A stretch of DNA of 7,346 nucleotides. It comes from Acidobacteriota bacterium. Lineage in GTDB: Bacteria > Acidobacteriota > UBA4820 > DSQY01. The notes under the pieces are model-generated. The model saw only the letters and a list, made by a program, of their open reading frames with translations, ran no database searches and was not told where the DNA came from. Position numbers and translations under genes: made by a program. Each line of letters opens with the position of its first letter. The stretch's first letter is position 1. Positions 1-6,265 of the stretch are shown here, piece after piece. The DNA is taken from NCBI GenBank assembly GCA_022759065.1, contig JAEMPZ010000205.1, positions 1 through 7,346 on the forward strand, in the 5' to 3' direction.

Positions 1-2476
1 TGCCGCTCGTGTCCGTAGTAGTAGAGGCAGTCGAGGCGCCGGTAAGGCTCATGGTCACGCCCGAGGCGATTGCGCCGCTGACAGTGCCGGAGATGCTGTA
101 GGTGGTGCCGGTGCCAGGCGTGGCGGACTTAACCGCGGCCAGCGTGCCGATGCAGGAGCCGCCCGCGCTGTTATAGGTTCCCGTATAGCCGACGACTGAA
201 TAATAGTATGTTACGCCAGGAGCCACGACGCTGTCGGTGTAGCTCGTGCTGGTCGTCGTCGCAATAGGCATGAGGCTGGCCGTGGAACTGATCTCGTTGC
301 GAAGAACCACATAACCGGTTGCGCCGGAAACCGCGGTCCATGAGAGGCCGATGTTGCCCGAGCCAGCCGTCAGCGTAAGCGTTGGCGCGGTCTGGCTGAT
401 CGTGCAAGTCGTAGAGTCAACGATGTTGCTATAGGTCGAGCAAGCCACGCCGTGGAGGTTCAGAGCCTTGTAAATCTCGGCGCCGTGCGGCGTGCCGTCG
501 CTTAAGTTGCCGTTGTCGTCATCAACAGCCAGGTAACACATGAACCAGTTGCTTGTTCCGCAGCCGTTTGCGGTCGAAGTAGAGGAGCAGGTGTAGGCAT
601 CGCCGGCGGTCGGCCTGGAAAGGTAGAAGAGACGGTCCATGATGAACCAAGCCGTCTGGGCATCCATCCCGCTCTTGGATGGCAGGCCGTAGGTCGTATT
701 AGCGCCCAGGGTGTAGTCCGCCTCGGACATTATGTAGGATTCGCAGTGGCCTTCATAGCCGCAGGGGCCTGGATAGCTCGAATCCTTGGAGCAGTGGTAA
801 CCGGTGCTGCCGCCCAACTGAGAGGGCTTGGCCGGCGTCTGGCTTGAATGCTTCGTATAGTCGGCGTCGCGAATGCCGGTGCAGGCGGTGCAGGCGTTGC
901 CGTAACCGGAGCACTGCTGGCCCGGAATGAAGTTGACGCCGATGCAGGACTGGTGGGTCATCAAGATGGCGTTGGTGTCGGCGTACATTTCGGAAGAGCC
1001 CACCGTCGAGGAGGGGCTGCCGTCGTTTGCGTCAAGCCCGTGGCCCACTTCGTGCAAAAAGACGGTTGGCAGCTCGCCGGTGTTCGAGCAGCCGCCACCG
1101 GACTTGAAGAAGTTGACCCCCGTGCCGTCCCAGTAGGCGTTGCAGGTCTGGCTCAGGTTGACTTTGTCCGTAAGCTGGCCTTTCAGCCATGAGTTGTTTG
1201 GCAGCCAGGCCATCGCCTTTTCTTTCCAAAGCGTGAGGTGGTAGTAGGTGCTGCGCGCCGCGTGAGTGTTACCCGCGCCGCCGACGCCCGGCGTCGTGCA
1301 GTCGGTTCCGCTCGAGGTGCCGAAGCTTAGGTCCGCGGGAGCAGTGCCACTCAGCGAGATTGAGCCGCAAGAATCGGAGACCTTGACGTACTTGCCCGCC
1401 AGCGTGCAAGTCATCGTGCCGCTCGTGGCGGAATAGTTGCCCGCCGCGTCGGCATAAGTGCTGCTCGCCACGTCTGCGTATGGGAATGGCACAACCTTCT
1501 CGGTATCAAGGTTTGAGGTGACGTAGATGCCGCCCTTGATGGAGCCGTATTCGTTCGCATCCCTGAAAGCAAGCACCTCGCCAGTGTGGGCGTCAATCTT
1601 GGCTTCCCAAGTCCCCATCACGCCGGGACGCCTGAAAGCCACCGTGTAAACGAGGTGGAACTCAACGCCCTGGCCAACCGGGCCATTATAAACGCCGATG
1701 TCGCCCTGAGGGGCGAGAGGAAGAATGCTCAGGCTGCCCTGATTTACAAATTCGTCGTCGGCGTTCAACCCGCCGACATAGCCGTCGAGAATCTGGCGGG
1801 CAGTCTCCTGGGAGATGGACGGAATGGGATCAACGTTGATGGGGCCCAAAAACTCGCCACCGAACTGGATAAGGTTGCCATTATTGACGCGGAAAACAAC
1901 GTACGATCTCTCAACTGGAATGCCGTGATACTGGCGGTCGAGGTGAACATACCAGAGGTAGCCGCCGAATTCACCGGTGCCGTCCTGGTTGACAACGAAC
2001 TCGCTCGGGTCAGCGCCAAACAATTCGGGGTATCTGCGCATCATGTCGGCTGAAAGCCGCAGGACGGCGGCACGAGTCGCCGGCCCGCTGGCAAGCCTGT
2101 CGCCAAGCGCGCTTGCCGTCAGGTTGTTCCCCTTGCCCGGAATCCAGGGAATGCCCTGGCCCGAGATGAGGGAGGCGCGCCCGGCTCGAACGTCAACCGC
2201 CATGTTCCAGGCGCTGCCGTTCTCGCTGAGGAACCTGTCCCATTCGCCGGAAAGGACGTTTAGCGCCGCGTCCTGTCTGACTTTCAGGGAGTCGGCTCGC
2301 AAATCGTTCACGGGGGTGATGTTCTGCCCCACCCAAAGCCTGGGGTTTGACGTCTGGAGATCAGACAGCCCCCCCTCGCCCTTCTTCACGACCTGCGCTG
2401 GGGTAAGAAGACTAAACACCAGCACCGCCGCGAGGGCGAACACCAACCACTTGCCCACTGCACCAGCTTTTGACAT
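1..2476 (-). CDS. Secreted HEVGH zinc metalloprotease with C-terminal Fn3-like domain, partial (C-terminus beyond left edge)
   Basis: My reverse-strand translation is open from the ATG at 2476 to base 1, giving 825 codons without a stop. A signal peptide (about residues 1-27, hydrophobic 10-24, likely cleaved after TPA) is followed by about 300 residues resembling a thermolysin/fungalysin-type propeptide. That part includes a PepSY-like stretch, WEAKIDAHTGEVL, near 290. The catalytic region has HEVGHGLD with H475, E476 and H479, then E496 and D500 in an SEMYAD segment. H475, H479 and E496 are the probable zinc ligands and E476 the general base. About 18 cysteines lie after residue 350 and none before, which suggests disulfides in an exported enzyme. 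A DDDNGNLSDGTPHG segment near 650-664 ends the catalytic part. A fibronectin-III-like domain follows (about 693-785), then a GTVSGAIASGVTMTLTG segment starting another beta-sandwich. Inferred role: extracellular or surface protein degradation. Exact peptidase family and substrate are unknown. AAGGAGG lies 5 nt before the ATG. Confidence 0.88.
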   Translation of the reverse strand, partial: MSKAGAVGKWLVFALAAVLVFSLLTPAQVVKKGEGGLSDLQTSNPRLWVGQNITPVNDLRADSLKVRQDAALNVLSGEWDRFLSENGSAWNMAVDVRAGRASLISGQGIPWIPGKGNNLTASALGDRLASGPATRAAVLRLSADMMRRYPELFGADPSEFVVNQDGTGEFGGYLWYVHLDRQYHGIPVERSYVVFRVNNGNLIQFGGEFLGPINVDPIPSISQETARQILDGYVGGLNADDEFVNQGSLSILPLAPQGDIGVYNGPVGQGVEFHLVYTVAFRRPGVMGTWEAKIDAHTGEVLAFRDANEYGSIKGGIYVTSNLDTEKVVPFPYADVASSTYADAAGNYSATSGTMTCTLAGKYVKVSDSCGSISLSGTAPADLSFGTSSGTDCTTPGVGGAGNTHAARSTYYHLTLWKEKAMAWLPNNSWLKGQLTDKVNLSQTCNAYWDGTGVNFFKSGGGCSNTGELPTVFLHEVGHGLDANDGSPSSTVGSSEMYADTNAILMTHQSCIGVNFIPGQQCSGYGNACTACTGIRDADYTKHSSQTPAKPSQLGGSTGYHCSKDSSYPGPCGYEGHCESYIMSEADYTLGANTTYGLPSKSGMDAQTAWFIMDRLFYLSRPTAGDAYTCSSTSTANGCGTSNWFMCYLAVDDDNGNLSDGTPHGAEIYKALNLHGVACSTYSNIVDSTTCTISQTAPTLTLTAGSGNIGLSWTAVSGATGYVVLRNEISSTASLMPIATTTSTSYTDSVVAPGVTYYYSVVGYTGTYNSAGGSCIGTLAAVKSATPGTGTTYSISGTVSGAIASGVTMSLTGASTASTTTDTSG

Positions 2477-2481
2477 CTCTG

Positions 2482-2488
2482 CCTCCTT
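2482..2488 (-). promoter_or_regulatory. Ribosome binding site of the metalloprotease
   Basis: The minus strand reads AAGGAGG followed by a 5-nt spacer and ATG (2476-2474). This near-perfect Shine-Dalgarno sequence fixes the protease start directly in front of its signal peptide. Confidence 0.8.
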
Positions 2489-2509
2489 ATTGTCAACCGT
2501 TCTTGCCCT

Positions 2510-2528
2510 GGTTCCCCACACGGGAACC
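2510..2528 (-). promoter_or_regulatory. Hairpin in the leader of the metalloprotease gene
   Basis: GGTTCCC and GGGAACC form a perfect 7-bp inverted repeat around a 5-nt loop (GTGTG on the minus strand), 34 to 52 bp before the protease ATG. If the -10-like element at 2533-2538 is real, transcription would start at about the first base of the stem. The mRNA would then begin with a hairpin, as in some stable mRNAs. The same dyad could instead be an operator over the start site. No T-run follows it, so it is not an intrinsic terminator. Confidence 0.45.
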
Positions 2529-2532
2529 GCCA

Positions 2533-2560
2533 ATTTTAATGCAAGAAAGAGGCCAAACAC
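2533..2560 (-). promoter_or_regulatory. Possible sigma70 promoter of the metalloprotease (weak -35)
   Basis: TAAAAT at 2538-2533 on the minus strand matches five of six bases of the -10 consensus. The hexamer 16 bp upstream (GTGTTT) is a poor -35. The leader would be about 50 nt long. A separate promoter is expected because an intrinsic terminator separates this gene from the upstream porin gene, but the exact site is uncertain. Confidence 0.27.
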
Positions 2561-2767
2561 TCCTTTTTTGGTGATGCCTTTATTTTGCAATTAGTTAGCA
2601 AGAATCGCGCTTCGCGCCAAAATGGAACTGCGTTCACACTGCGCAAGTTTTAGCGCCAGCGGCTTGCTATCTCTTGCTATTACTGGGCTTAACAAGTGAG
2701 CACGTCATTCACACCAGACGTGGATACGCCGTTCACGGCCAAGGGGCTGAAGGTGATGAGGCGGCAG

Positions 2768-2804
2768 AGGCTGTAAGACTGTAGGCTGAAGGCTGCTAGG
2801 CTAC
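2768..2804. repeat. Degenerate heptamer tandem repeat, AGGCTGN type
   Basis: Five copies of a 7-mer start at 2768 (AGGCTGT), 2776 (AGACTGT), 2783 (AGGCTGA), 2790 (AGGCTGC) and 2798 (AGGCTAC), spaced 8, 7, 7 and 8 bp, so two copies are preceded by one extra base. A related CTGAAGG follows directly. It lies between two genes transcribed in the same direction, just beyond the porin terminator. It looks like a small decayed minisatellite. No function is evident. Confidence 0.6.
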
Positions 2805-2819
2805 CTGAAGGAATAGCGC

Positions 2820-2852
2820 AAAAAAACAAGAGCCGCCTTTCGGCGGCCCTTG
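2820..2852 (-). terminator. Rho-independent terminator of the FadL-like porin gene
   Basis: On the minus strand, 23 bp after the porin stop codon, an 11-bp stem (2842-2852 paired with 2827-2837, one G-U pair) encloses a GAAA tetraloop. It is followed immediately by seven T residues (2826-2820). The GC-rich core is GCCGCC/GGCGGC. This is a textbook intrinsic terminator for the gene ending at 2876, and it argues against read-through into the protease gene. There is no T-run in the opposite direction. Confidence 0.92.
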
Positions 2853-2875
2853 CACTGCGCTTATTGAAGGTGGAG

Positions 2876-4312
2876 TTAGAACTTGTAGTTGAACTGGATG
2901 CCGGCAAGGTAGCTCGTGCCGTGGTAGGTGCCGTCGTTCAAAGCCGAATAAGTGGAAACATAGGTAGGCAGAGCCGGCAACCCTGTTTCGTTCGTGTAGG
3001 TGACAGGGGATGGGCTGGCACTCTGGAAATCGAGGTACATCACGTACCAGTCAAAGCCCCAGTGCTCGCGGTTATAACCCATGCCGACCTGGACGGACCA
3101 GCGGTCCGAGTCGGGGAGGAATGGGCTTCTGGTGCTATCGGGCACTGGCGCCTGGTCGTAGAGGACGCCCCAGCGGAGCTCTATGCGGTCATTCAGCTTG
3201 TAGGCGAAGCCCAGGCGGGCGGCCCAGGTGTCGTTCCAGTCAAAAATGAAGGGCTCAGAGGCTGGCACAACGGCACTTCCGCCGAGGAGGGCGGGGAGGT
3301 TGGTGGGGTTGCTGAAATTGGCGTTGGTGCGGCCCCACGAGCTCCACTGCGTCCACTGTACGTCAAGTTCAACCGCCAGCGGGTTGCCGTTCCACGCCAC
3401 ACCCATTACAGCCATGGCGGGAACCGTCGCCAGAGTCAGCTTGGTGTCCTGGCCGGGGAAGAAAGTTGTCCAGTCGGTGGGCAGCCCAAGGGGGTTGAGG
3501 CCGCCAGGTGCCAGGCGGCTTGGATCCGTGTAGAACCAAGTGTGGCCTTTGTAGTCGAAGGTCACCTTGCTTCTATAGGTCAGGCCGAAAGACCACGGAT
3601 CGTTTTTGATCAGCCAGCCGATGTCGAACCCAAGCTCCTGGTCCCGGACGTCTGTGGCCACAAAAGCCTCTGAAGAAGAGTAGGTGGGGATAGCGGCTGG
3701 ATATGGCGGCGGAAACCCGGTGGGCGTCCAGTTCCAGGCGACGTAACCGTTGTAGGCGGTCGAAAGCGCCGTCGTGTCCTGGTTCCTCGTAAGAATAATT
3801 TGGGAATCGTAGTAATCGAGCCCAAGGCTCAGGGAGCTGTGTTCCCCAATCTTGAAGGCGACAACGGGATGGTAGTCAATAGTGGTTATCTGGGACTTGC
3901 GGCTGAACCAGCGGCCGGGGAAGTGGTCATTCCAGTCGGTGGCCAAGTCGTATGGGGCGGTCACGCTGAAACCAAAAGAGACGTTGTCTTTGAACGCCCA
4001 GGTAAAAAAAACGCTGGGGACGAAGATGTTCTCTTTGTTGTCCTTCCAGTTGCCCACGGTCGGGCTTTCGTACTTCACGTCCGCATTGATGTAGGTCATG
4101 TTGAAAGAGAGGTTCATGCCCTTGAGAAACGCAATGCCCGCCGGGTTGTACGCCAAGGCCGTCGGGTCATCGGAGCGGGCAACCCATGCGCCGGCCTGCG
4201 CCGAAGCCTTGGAACCCTGCTCGTAAACCGAAACGCCTGAAGCGAACACCCCAAAGGGGACCAACAGAAGTACTGCTCCTAACAAAACCAACCAAACCAT
4301 ACTTCTCTTCAT
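2876..4312 (-). CDS. FadL/OmpP1/TodX-family outer-membrane transport protein
   Basis: A 478-residue protein with a clear Sec signal peptide: MKR, a hydrophobic core, and predicted cleavage after VFA (residue 24). The mature N-terminus SGVSVYEQGSKASAQAGAW and the segment DDPTALAYNPAGIAF carry the family's conserved Asn-Pro-Ala (N56, P57, A58). The remainder alternates aromatic and polar residues as in beta-strands and ends in FNYKF with a terminal Phe, the recognition signal for outer-membrane barrel assembly. FadL-family proteins are 14-stranded barrels with an N-terminal plug that admit long-chain fatty acids or other hydrophobic compounds; the substrate here cannot be assigned. Length fits the family. 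The gene stands alone, with a strong promoter, a good ribosome binding site (AAGGAGG, 5-nt spacer) and its own terminator. No fatty-acid degradation genes adjoin it, so the name fadL is not warranted. Confidence 0.93.
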   Translation of the reverse strand: MKRSMVWLVLLGAVLLLVPFGVFASGVSVYEQGSKASAQAGAWVARSDDPTALAYNPAGIAFLKGMNLSFNMTYINADVKYESPTVGNWKDNKENIFVPSVFFTWAFKDNVSFGFSVTAPYDLATDWNDHFPGRWFSRKSQITTIDYHPVVAFKIGEHSSLSLGLDYYDSQIILTRNQDTTALSTAYNGYVAWNWTPTGFPPPYPAAIPTYSSSEAFVATDVRDQELGFDIGWLIKNDPWSFGLTYRSKVTFDYKGHTWFYTDPSRLAPGGLNPLGLPTDWTTFFPGQDTKLTLATVPAMAVMGVAWNGNPLAVELDVQWTQWSSWGRTNANFSNPTNLPALLGGSAVVPASEPFIFDWNDTWAARLGFAYKLNDRIELRWGVLYDQAPVPDSTRSPFLPDSDRWSVQVGMGYNREHWGFDWYVMYLDFQSASPSPVTYTNETGLPALPTYVSTYSALNDGTYHGTSYLAGIQFNYKF

Positions 4313-4317
4313 GGGGG

Positions 4318-4324
4318 CCTCCTT
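4318..4324 (-). promoter_or_regulatory. Ribosome binding site of the FadL-like porin
   Basis: The minus strand reads AAGGAGG, extended upstream to GGGAAGGAGG, then a 5-nt all-C spacer and ATG at 4312-4310. It is near-optimal and has the same core and spacing as the site before the metalloprotease. Confidence 0.8.
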
Positions 4325-4338
4325 CCCAAAACGGCATG

Positions 4339-4367
4339 ATTATGGGTCAAGAAAAGCGCCTTGTCAA
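4339..4367 (-). promoter_or_regulatory. Strong sigma70-type promoter of the FadL-like porin
   Basis: On the minus strand a perfect -35 TTGACA (4367-4362), exactly 17 bp, then CATAAT (4344-4339), five of six matches to the -10 consensus. Transcription would start near 4332, giving a leader of about 20 nt that contains the ribosome binding site. This is the best promoter in the window and suggests high expression of the porin. A TGCC-N6-GGCA dyad (4377-4390) sits 10 bp upstream of the -35 and could bind a regulator. Confidence 0.8.
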
Positions 4368-4407
4368 GTGGTTGTATGCCATTAACGGCAATGATGGCTC
4401 TTTTCGC

Positions 4408-4436
4408 TTGATTCCAGCCTTTAGGCGTGGTAGGGT
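4408..4436 (+). promoter_or_regulatory. Candidate promoter of the rimO-pgpA-ribF cluster
   Basis: TTGATT (4408-4413, four of six -35 matches) and TAGGGT (4431-4436, keeping the key T, A and final T of the -10) are separated by exactly 17 bp. The start would be about 40 nt before the rimO TTG. It is the best-placed plus-strand candidate in the divergent gap but is weak by consensus. Confidence 0.33.
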
Positions 4437-4469
4437 GTGCGTCGTTTGCCGCTACTTGGATTGGCGGCC

Positions 4470-4476
4470 GGTGGAG
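4470..4476 (+). promoter_or_regulatory. Ribosome binding site supporting the rimO TTG start
   Basis: GGTGGAG lies 6 nt before TTG at 4483. The in-frame GTG codons at 4435 and 4471 lack a comparable site, and starting at TTG gives the usual RimO N-terminus (M-K-V-A-L-V). This site therefore decides the start. Confidence 0.6.
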
Positions 4477-4482
4477 TCTTCT

Positions 4483-5796
4483 TTGAAAGTTGCGTTGGTT
4501 CAGTTGGGCTGCCCCAAAAACCTGGTTGACGGCGAGTGGATGCTGGGGCAGCTACGCGCCGCCGGCCATGAACTCTCTAAAGACCTGAACGCGGAAGCGG
4601 TCATTGTCAATACCTGCGGCTTCATTGACTCCGCGAAAGAGGAATCGGTCAACGCAATTCTCCAAGTCGCCGAATTGAAGCGCTCGGGGCGCGCGCTCCG
4701 GCTCATAGTCGCGGGGTGCATGGCGCAGAGGTACAAGGAGGAGCTTCGCAGGGAGATCCCCGAAATTGACGGCTTCATCCCCCCTGGCGCCCTTTCGCGA
4801 GCCGTGGAGCTTCTTGAATCTCCAAGCCGGACGGTGAAGATTGCAAACCGGGTGGAGCTTTACGACGGCCTGGCGCCGCGAGTCATCTCAACGCCGCCGC
4901 ACCTCGCCTACGTAAAGATAGCTGAAGGTTGCGACAATCCGTGCACCTTCTGCCCAATACCCTCTTTTCGCGGAGCGCTGCATTCAAGGCCACCCTCATC
5001 CATTCTGGCCGAACTGGCCTCGCTGGCAGAGAAGGGAGTCAAAGAGGCCGTCCTGATCGCCCAGGACACGACGGCTTACGGGCGCGACCTCGGCTTGAAG
5101 GATGGGCTGGCCAAGCTTCTAGCCGCCATCGAAGAAAACCCTGCTCCTCCATGGATACGGATATTGTACGCCTACCCGAACCACCTTACGCCCGAGCTGC
5201 TTCGCGTGATCGGCCAGAGCGCCAAAGTTCTCCCCTACCTCGACCTTCCTCTTCAGCACGCCCACCCCGACATTCTTGCGGCCATGGGGCGCGGCGGCGG
5301 CGCGAAAGTTTTTCTCAAGCAGATCGAAAAGGCCCGCAAAGCCATTCCCGGCCTTGCCGTACGAACAACCTTCATCACCGGTTTTCCCGGAGAGAAGCGC
5401 GAACATTTCAAGACTCTCGAAGCTTTCGTCAAGGAGGCGCGCTTCGACCACCTCGGCGTCTTCGCCTATTCGCGCGAAGAGGGAACCAAGGCCCACCGCC
5501 TCGGAGACCCGGTTGACAAACGAACGAAGCAGCGCCGCAAGGAGGCGCTCCTCGCTTTACAACAGGATATTTCCTGGGATAATAATAGGCGCCGCGTGGG
5601 CCGGGTGCTGGACGTTCTGGTAGAGGGCGCCTGCGACGAAACGGAGCACCTTTTGCAGGGCCGCGCGGCCCACCAGGCGCCGGAAATTGACGGGCGCGTG
5701 CTGATCAACGACGGGTTTGCCACACCGGGCGCTTTTGCGAAAGTGCGCGTGACAGAGGCCCACCCTTACGATCTGGTAGGAGAGATCATTGGCTGA
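4483..5796 (+). CDS. rimO: Ribosomal protein S12 (aspartate-C3) methylthiotransferase RimO
   Basis: RimO is a radical-SAM enzyme with two iron-sulfur clusters that adds a beta-methylthio group to the conserved aspartate of ribosomal protein S12. From the TTG at 4483 the protein is 437 residues, close to the usual length of about 440. The N-terminal methylthiotransferase domain has its three cluster cysteines at C10 (LGCPKN), C45 (NTCGFI) and C79 (AGCMAQRY). The radical-SAM motif is C150-x3-C154-x2-C157 in AEGCDNPCTFCPIPSFRG. The middle carries expected elements such as IAQDTTAYG, LPLQH and TTFITGFPGE. A C-terminal TRAM domain (about 370-437) starts near VGRVLDVLVEG. LGCPKNLVDGE and IPSFRG favour RimO over the tRNA enzymes MiaB and MtaB. 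The frame stays open upstream to 4186, but that part lies antisense to the porin gene. It overlaps pgpA by 8 bp, pointing to an operon. Confidence 0.95.
   Translation: MKVALVQLGCPKNLVDGEWMLGQLRAAGHELSKDLNAEAVIVNTCGFIDSAKEESVNAILQVAELKRSGRALRLIVAGCMAQRYKEELRREIPEIDGFIPPGALSRAVELLESPSRTVKIANRVELYDGLAPRVISTPPHLAYVKIAEGCDNPCTFCPIPSFRGALHSRPPSSILAELASLAEKGVKEAVLIAQDTTAYGRDLGLKDGLAKLLAAIEENPAPPWIRILYAYPNHLTPELLRVIGQSAKVLPYLDLPLQHAHPDILAAMGRGGGAKVFLKQIEKARKAIPGLAVRTTFITGFPGEKREHFKTLEAFVKEARFDHLGVFAYSREEGTKAHRLGDPVDKRTKQRRKEALLALQQDISWDNNRRRVGRVLDVLVEGACDETEHLLQGRAAHQAPEIDGRVLINDGFATPGAFAKVRVTEAHPYDLVGEIIG
5778..5782 (+). promoter_or_regulatory. Ribosome binding site of pgpA inside the rimO 3' end
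   Basis: AGGAG (within GGTAGGAGAG) lies 6 nt before TTG at 5789 and within the last codons of rimO. It supports a TTG start and translational coupling to rimO. Confidence 0.6.
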
Positions 5797-6265
5797 GACG
5801 CCAAAAGGCCCGCGCTGGGCGGTTATGACCGCTTCCGTCCTTGGGCTCGGCTTCACTCCCAGAATGCCTGGAACGGTCGGCGCGGCGGTCGGTTTCTTTC
5901 TCTACATGCCTGCATTTTTTATGAAGGCGCCGCTTTGTTTTTTTCTTCCGTGGGCGATTTTGCTACTGGCGCTCATGGCCTCCGCGGCCGCCATCCCGAA
6001 GATTCTAGCGGCCACTGGCCTTAAAGACCCGCAGTGGGTCGTCCTGGACGAAGTGGCCGGAATGATGGCCGCGTTCGCATTGAATCCCCCCGTTTTTGCC
6101 AGAGCGCTGCTCTGCTTCCTGCTCTTCAGGCTCCTGGACATCCTCAAGCCTTTCCCCGTGGACCGCATGGAGAAACTGCCGGGGTGGTGGGGCGTCGTGA
6201 TGGACGACGTCGTCGCCGGCCTTCTGGCGGGGTTGATAACCAACCTCGTGTGGATGTTCCTGTGA
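5789..6265 (+). CDS. pgpA: Phosphatidylglycerophosphatase A (PgpA)
   Basis: PgpA removes the phosphate from phosphatidylglycerophosphate to give phosphatidylglycerol, at the inner membrane and with Mg2+. The 158-residue protein has the family motifs in order: GFTPRMPGTVGA (21-32), DPQWVVLDEVAGM (80-92, with D87 and E88), LFRLLDILKPFP (112-123) and a VVMDDVVAG segment (136-144, D139 and D140). The acidic residues are the likely metal-binding and catalytic positions. Hydrophobic segments at about 33-70, 89-115 and 141-157 fit a small membrane protein; the length is slightly below the E. coli enzyme (about 170). The start is TTG at 5789, 8 bp inside rimO, backed by AGGAG 6 nt upstream. Its TGA overlaps the ribF GTG by 4 bp. 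Co-translation with both neighbours is likely. Confidence 0.93.
   Translation: MAETPKGPRWAVMTASVLGLGFTPRMPGTVGAAVGFFLYMPAFFMKAPLCFFLPWAILLLALMASAAAIPKILAATGLKDPQWVVLDEVAGMMAAFALNPPVFARALLCFLLFRLLDILKPFPVDRMEKLPGWWGVVMDDVVAGLLAGLITNLVWMFL

Larger units (their letters stand above)
2477..2875. other. Intergenic region between the porin gene and the metalloprotease gene
   Basis: This 399-bp gap has no credible gene. From right to left it holds the porin terminator (2820-2852), a degenerate heptamer repeat (2768-2804), a CACGTC-N10-GACGTG dyad (2701-2722), a short direct repeat CTTGCTAT (2663-2670 and 2673-2680), a small GC-rich palindrome (2606-2616), an AT-richer stretch (about 2531-2600), and the protease leader with its hairpin and ribosome binding site. 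A 72-codon frame on the minus strand crosses the terminator hairpin and overlaps the end of the porin gene; I do not regard it as a gene. Confidence 0.7.

Noticed and set aside
1586..2053. 155-codon open frame on the plus strand
   Set aside because: It is in codon register with the minus-strand metalloprotease, so it is its antisense mirror. No independent support.
1977..2594. 205-codon open frame on the plus strand
   Set aside because: It is antisense to the protease signal and propeptide region and runs into its leader. Low-complexity Arg/Ser/Pro-rich product with no plausible start signal.
2663..2680. Direct repeat CTTGCTAT, two copies 10 bp apart
   Set aside because: Only two 8-bp copies with no promoter-like or gene-linked placement; consistent with chance in a 399-bp gap.
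2689..2907. 72-codon open frame on the minus strand
   Set aside because: It overlaps the porin 3' end and passes through the intrinsic terminator hairpin and the heptamer repeat. The product is low-complexity and resembles nothing I know.
2864..3673. 269-codon open frame on the plus strand
   Set aside because: It lies antisense to the well-supported FadL-like porin and crosses its stop codon. The translation has no recognisable motif. It is a codon-bias shadow.
4186..4482. 99-codon N-terminal extension of rimO
   Set aside because: It overlaps the porin coding region and promoter, and RimO proteins begin at the MKVAL-type sequence encoded from 4483.
6034..6261. 76-codon N-terminal extension of ribF
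   Set aside because: It lies entirely inside pgpA in another frame, and RibF is full length from GTG 6262.
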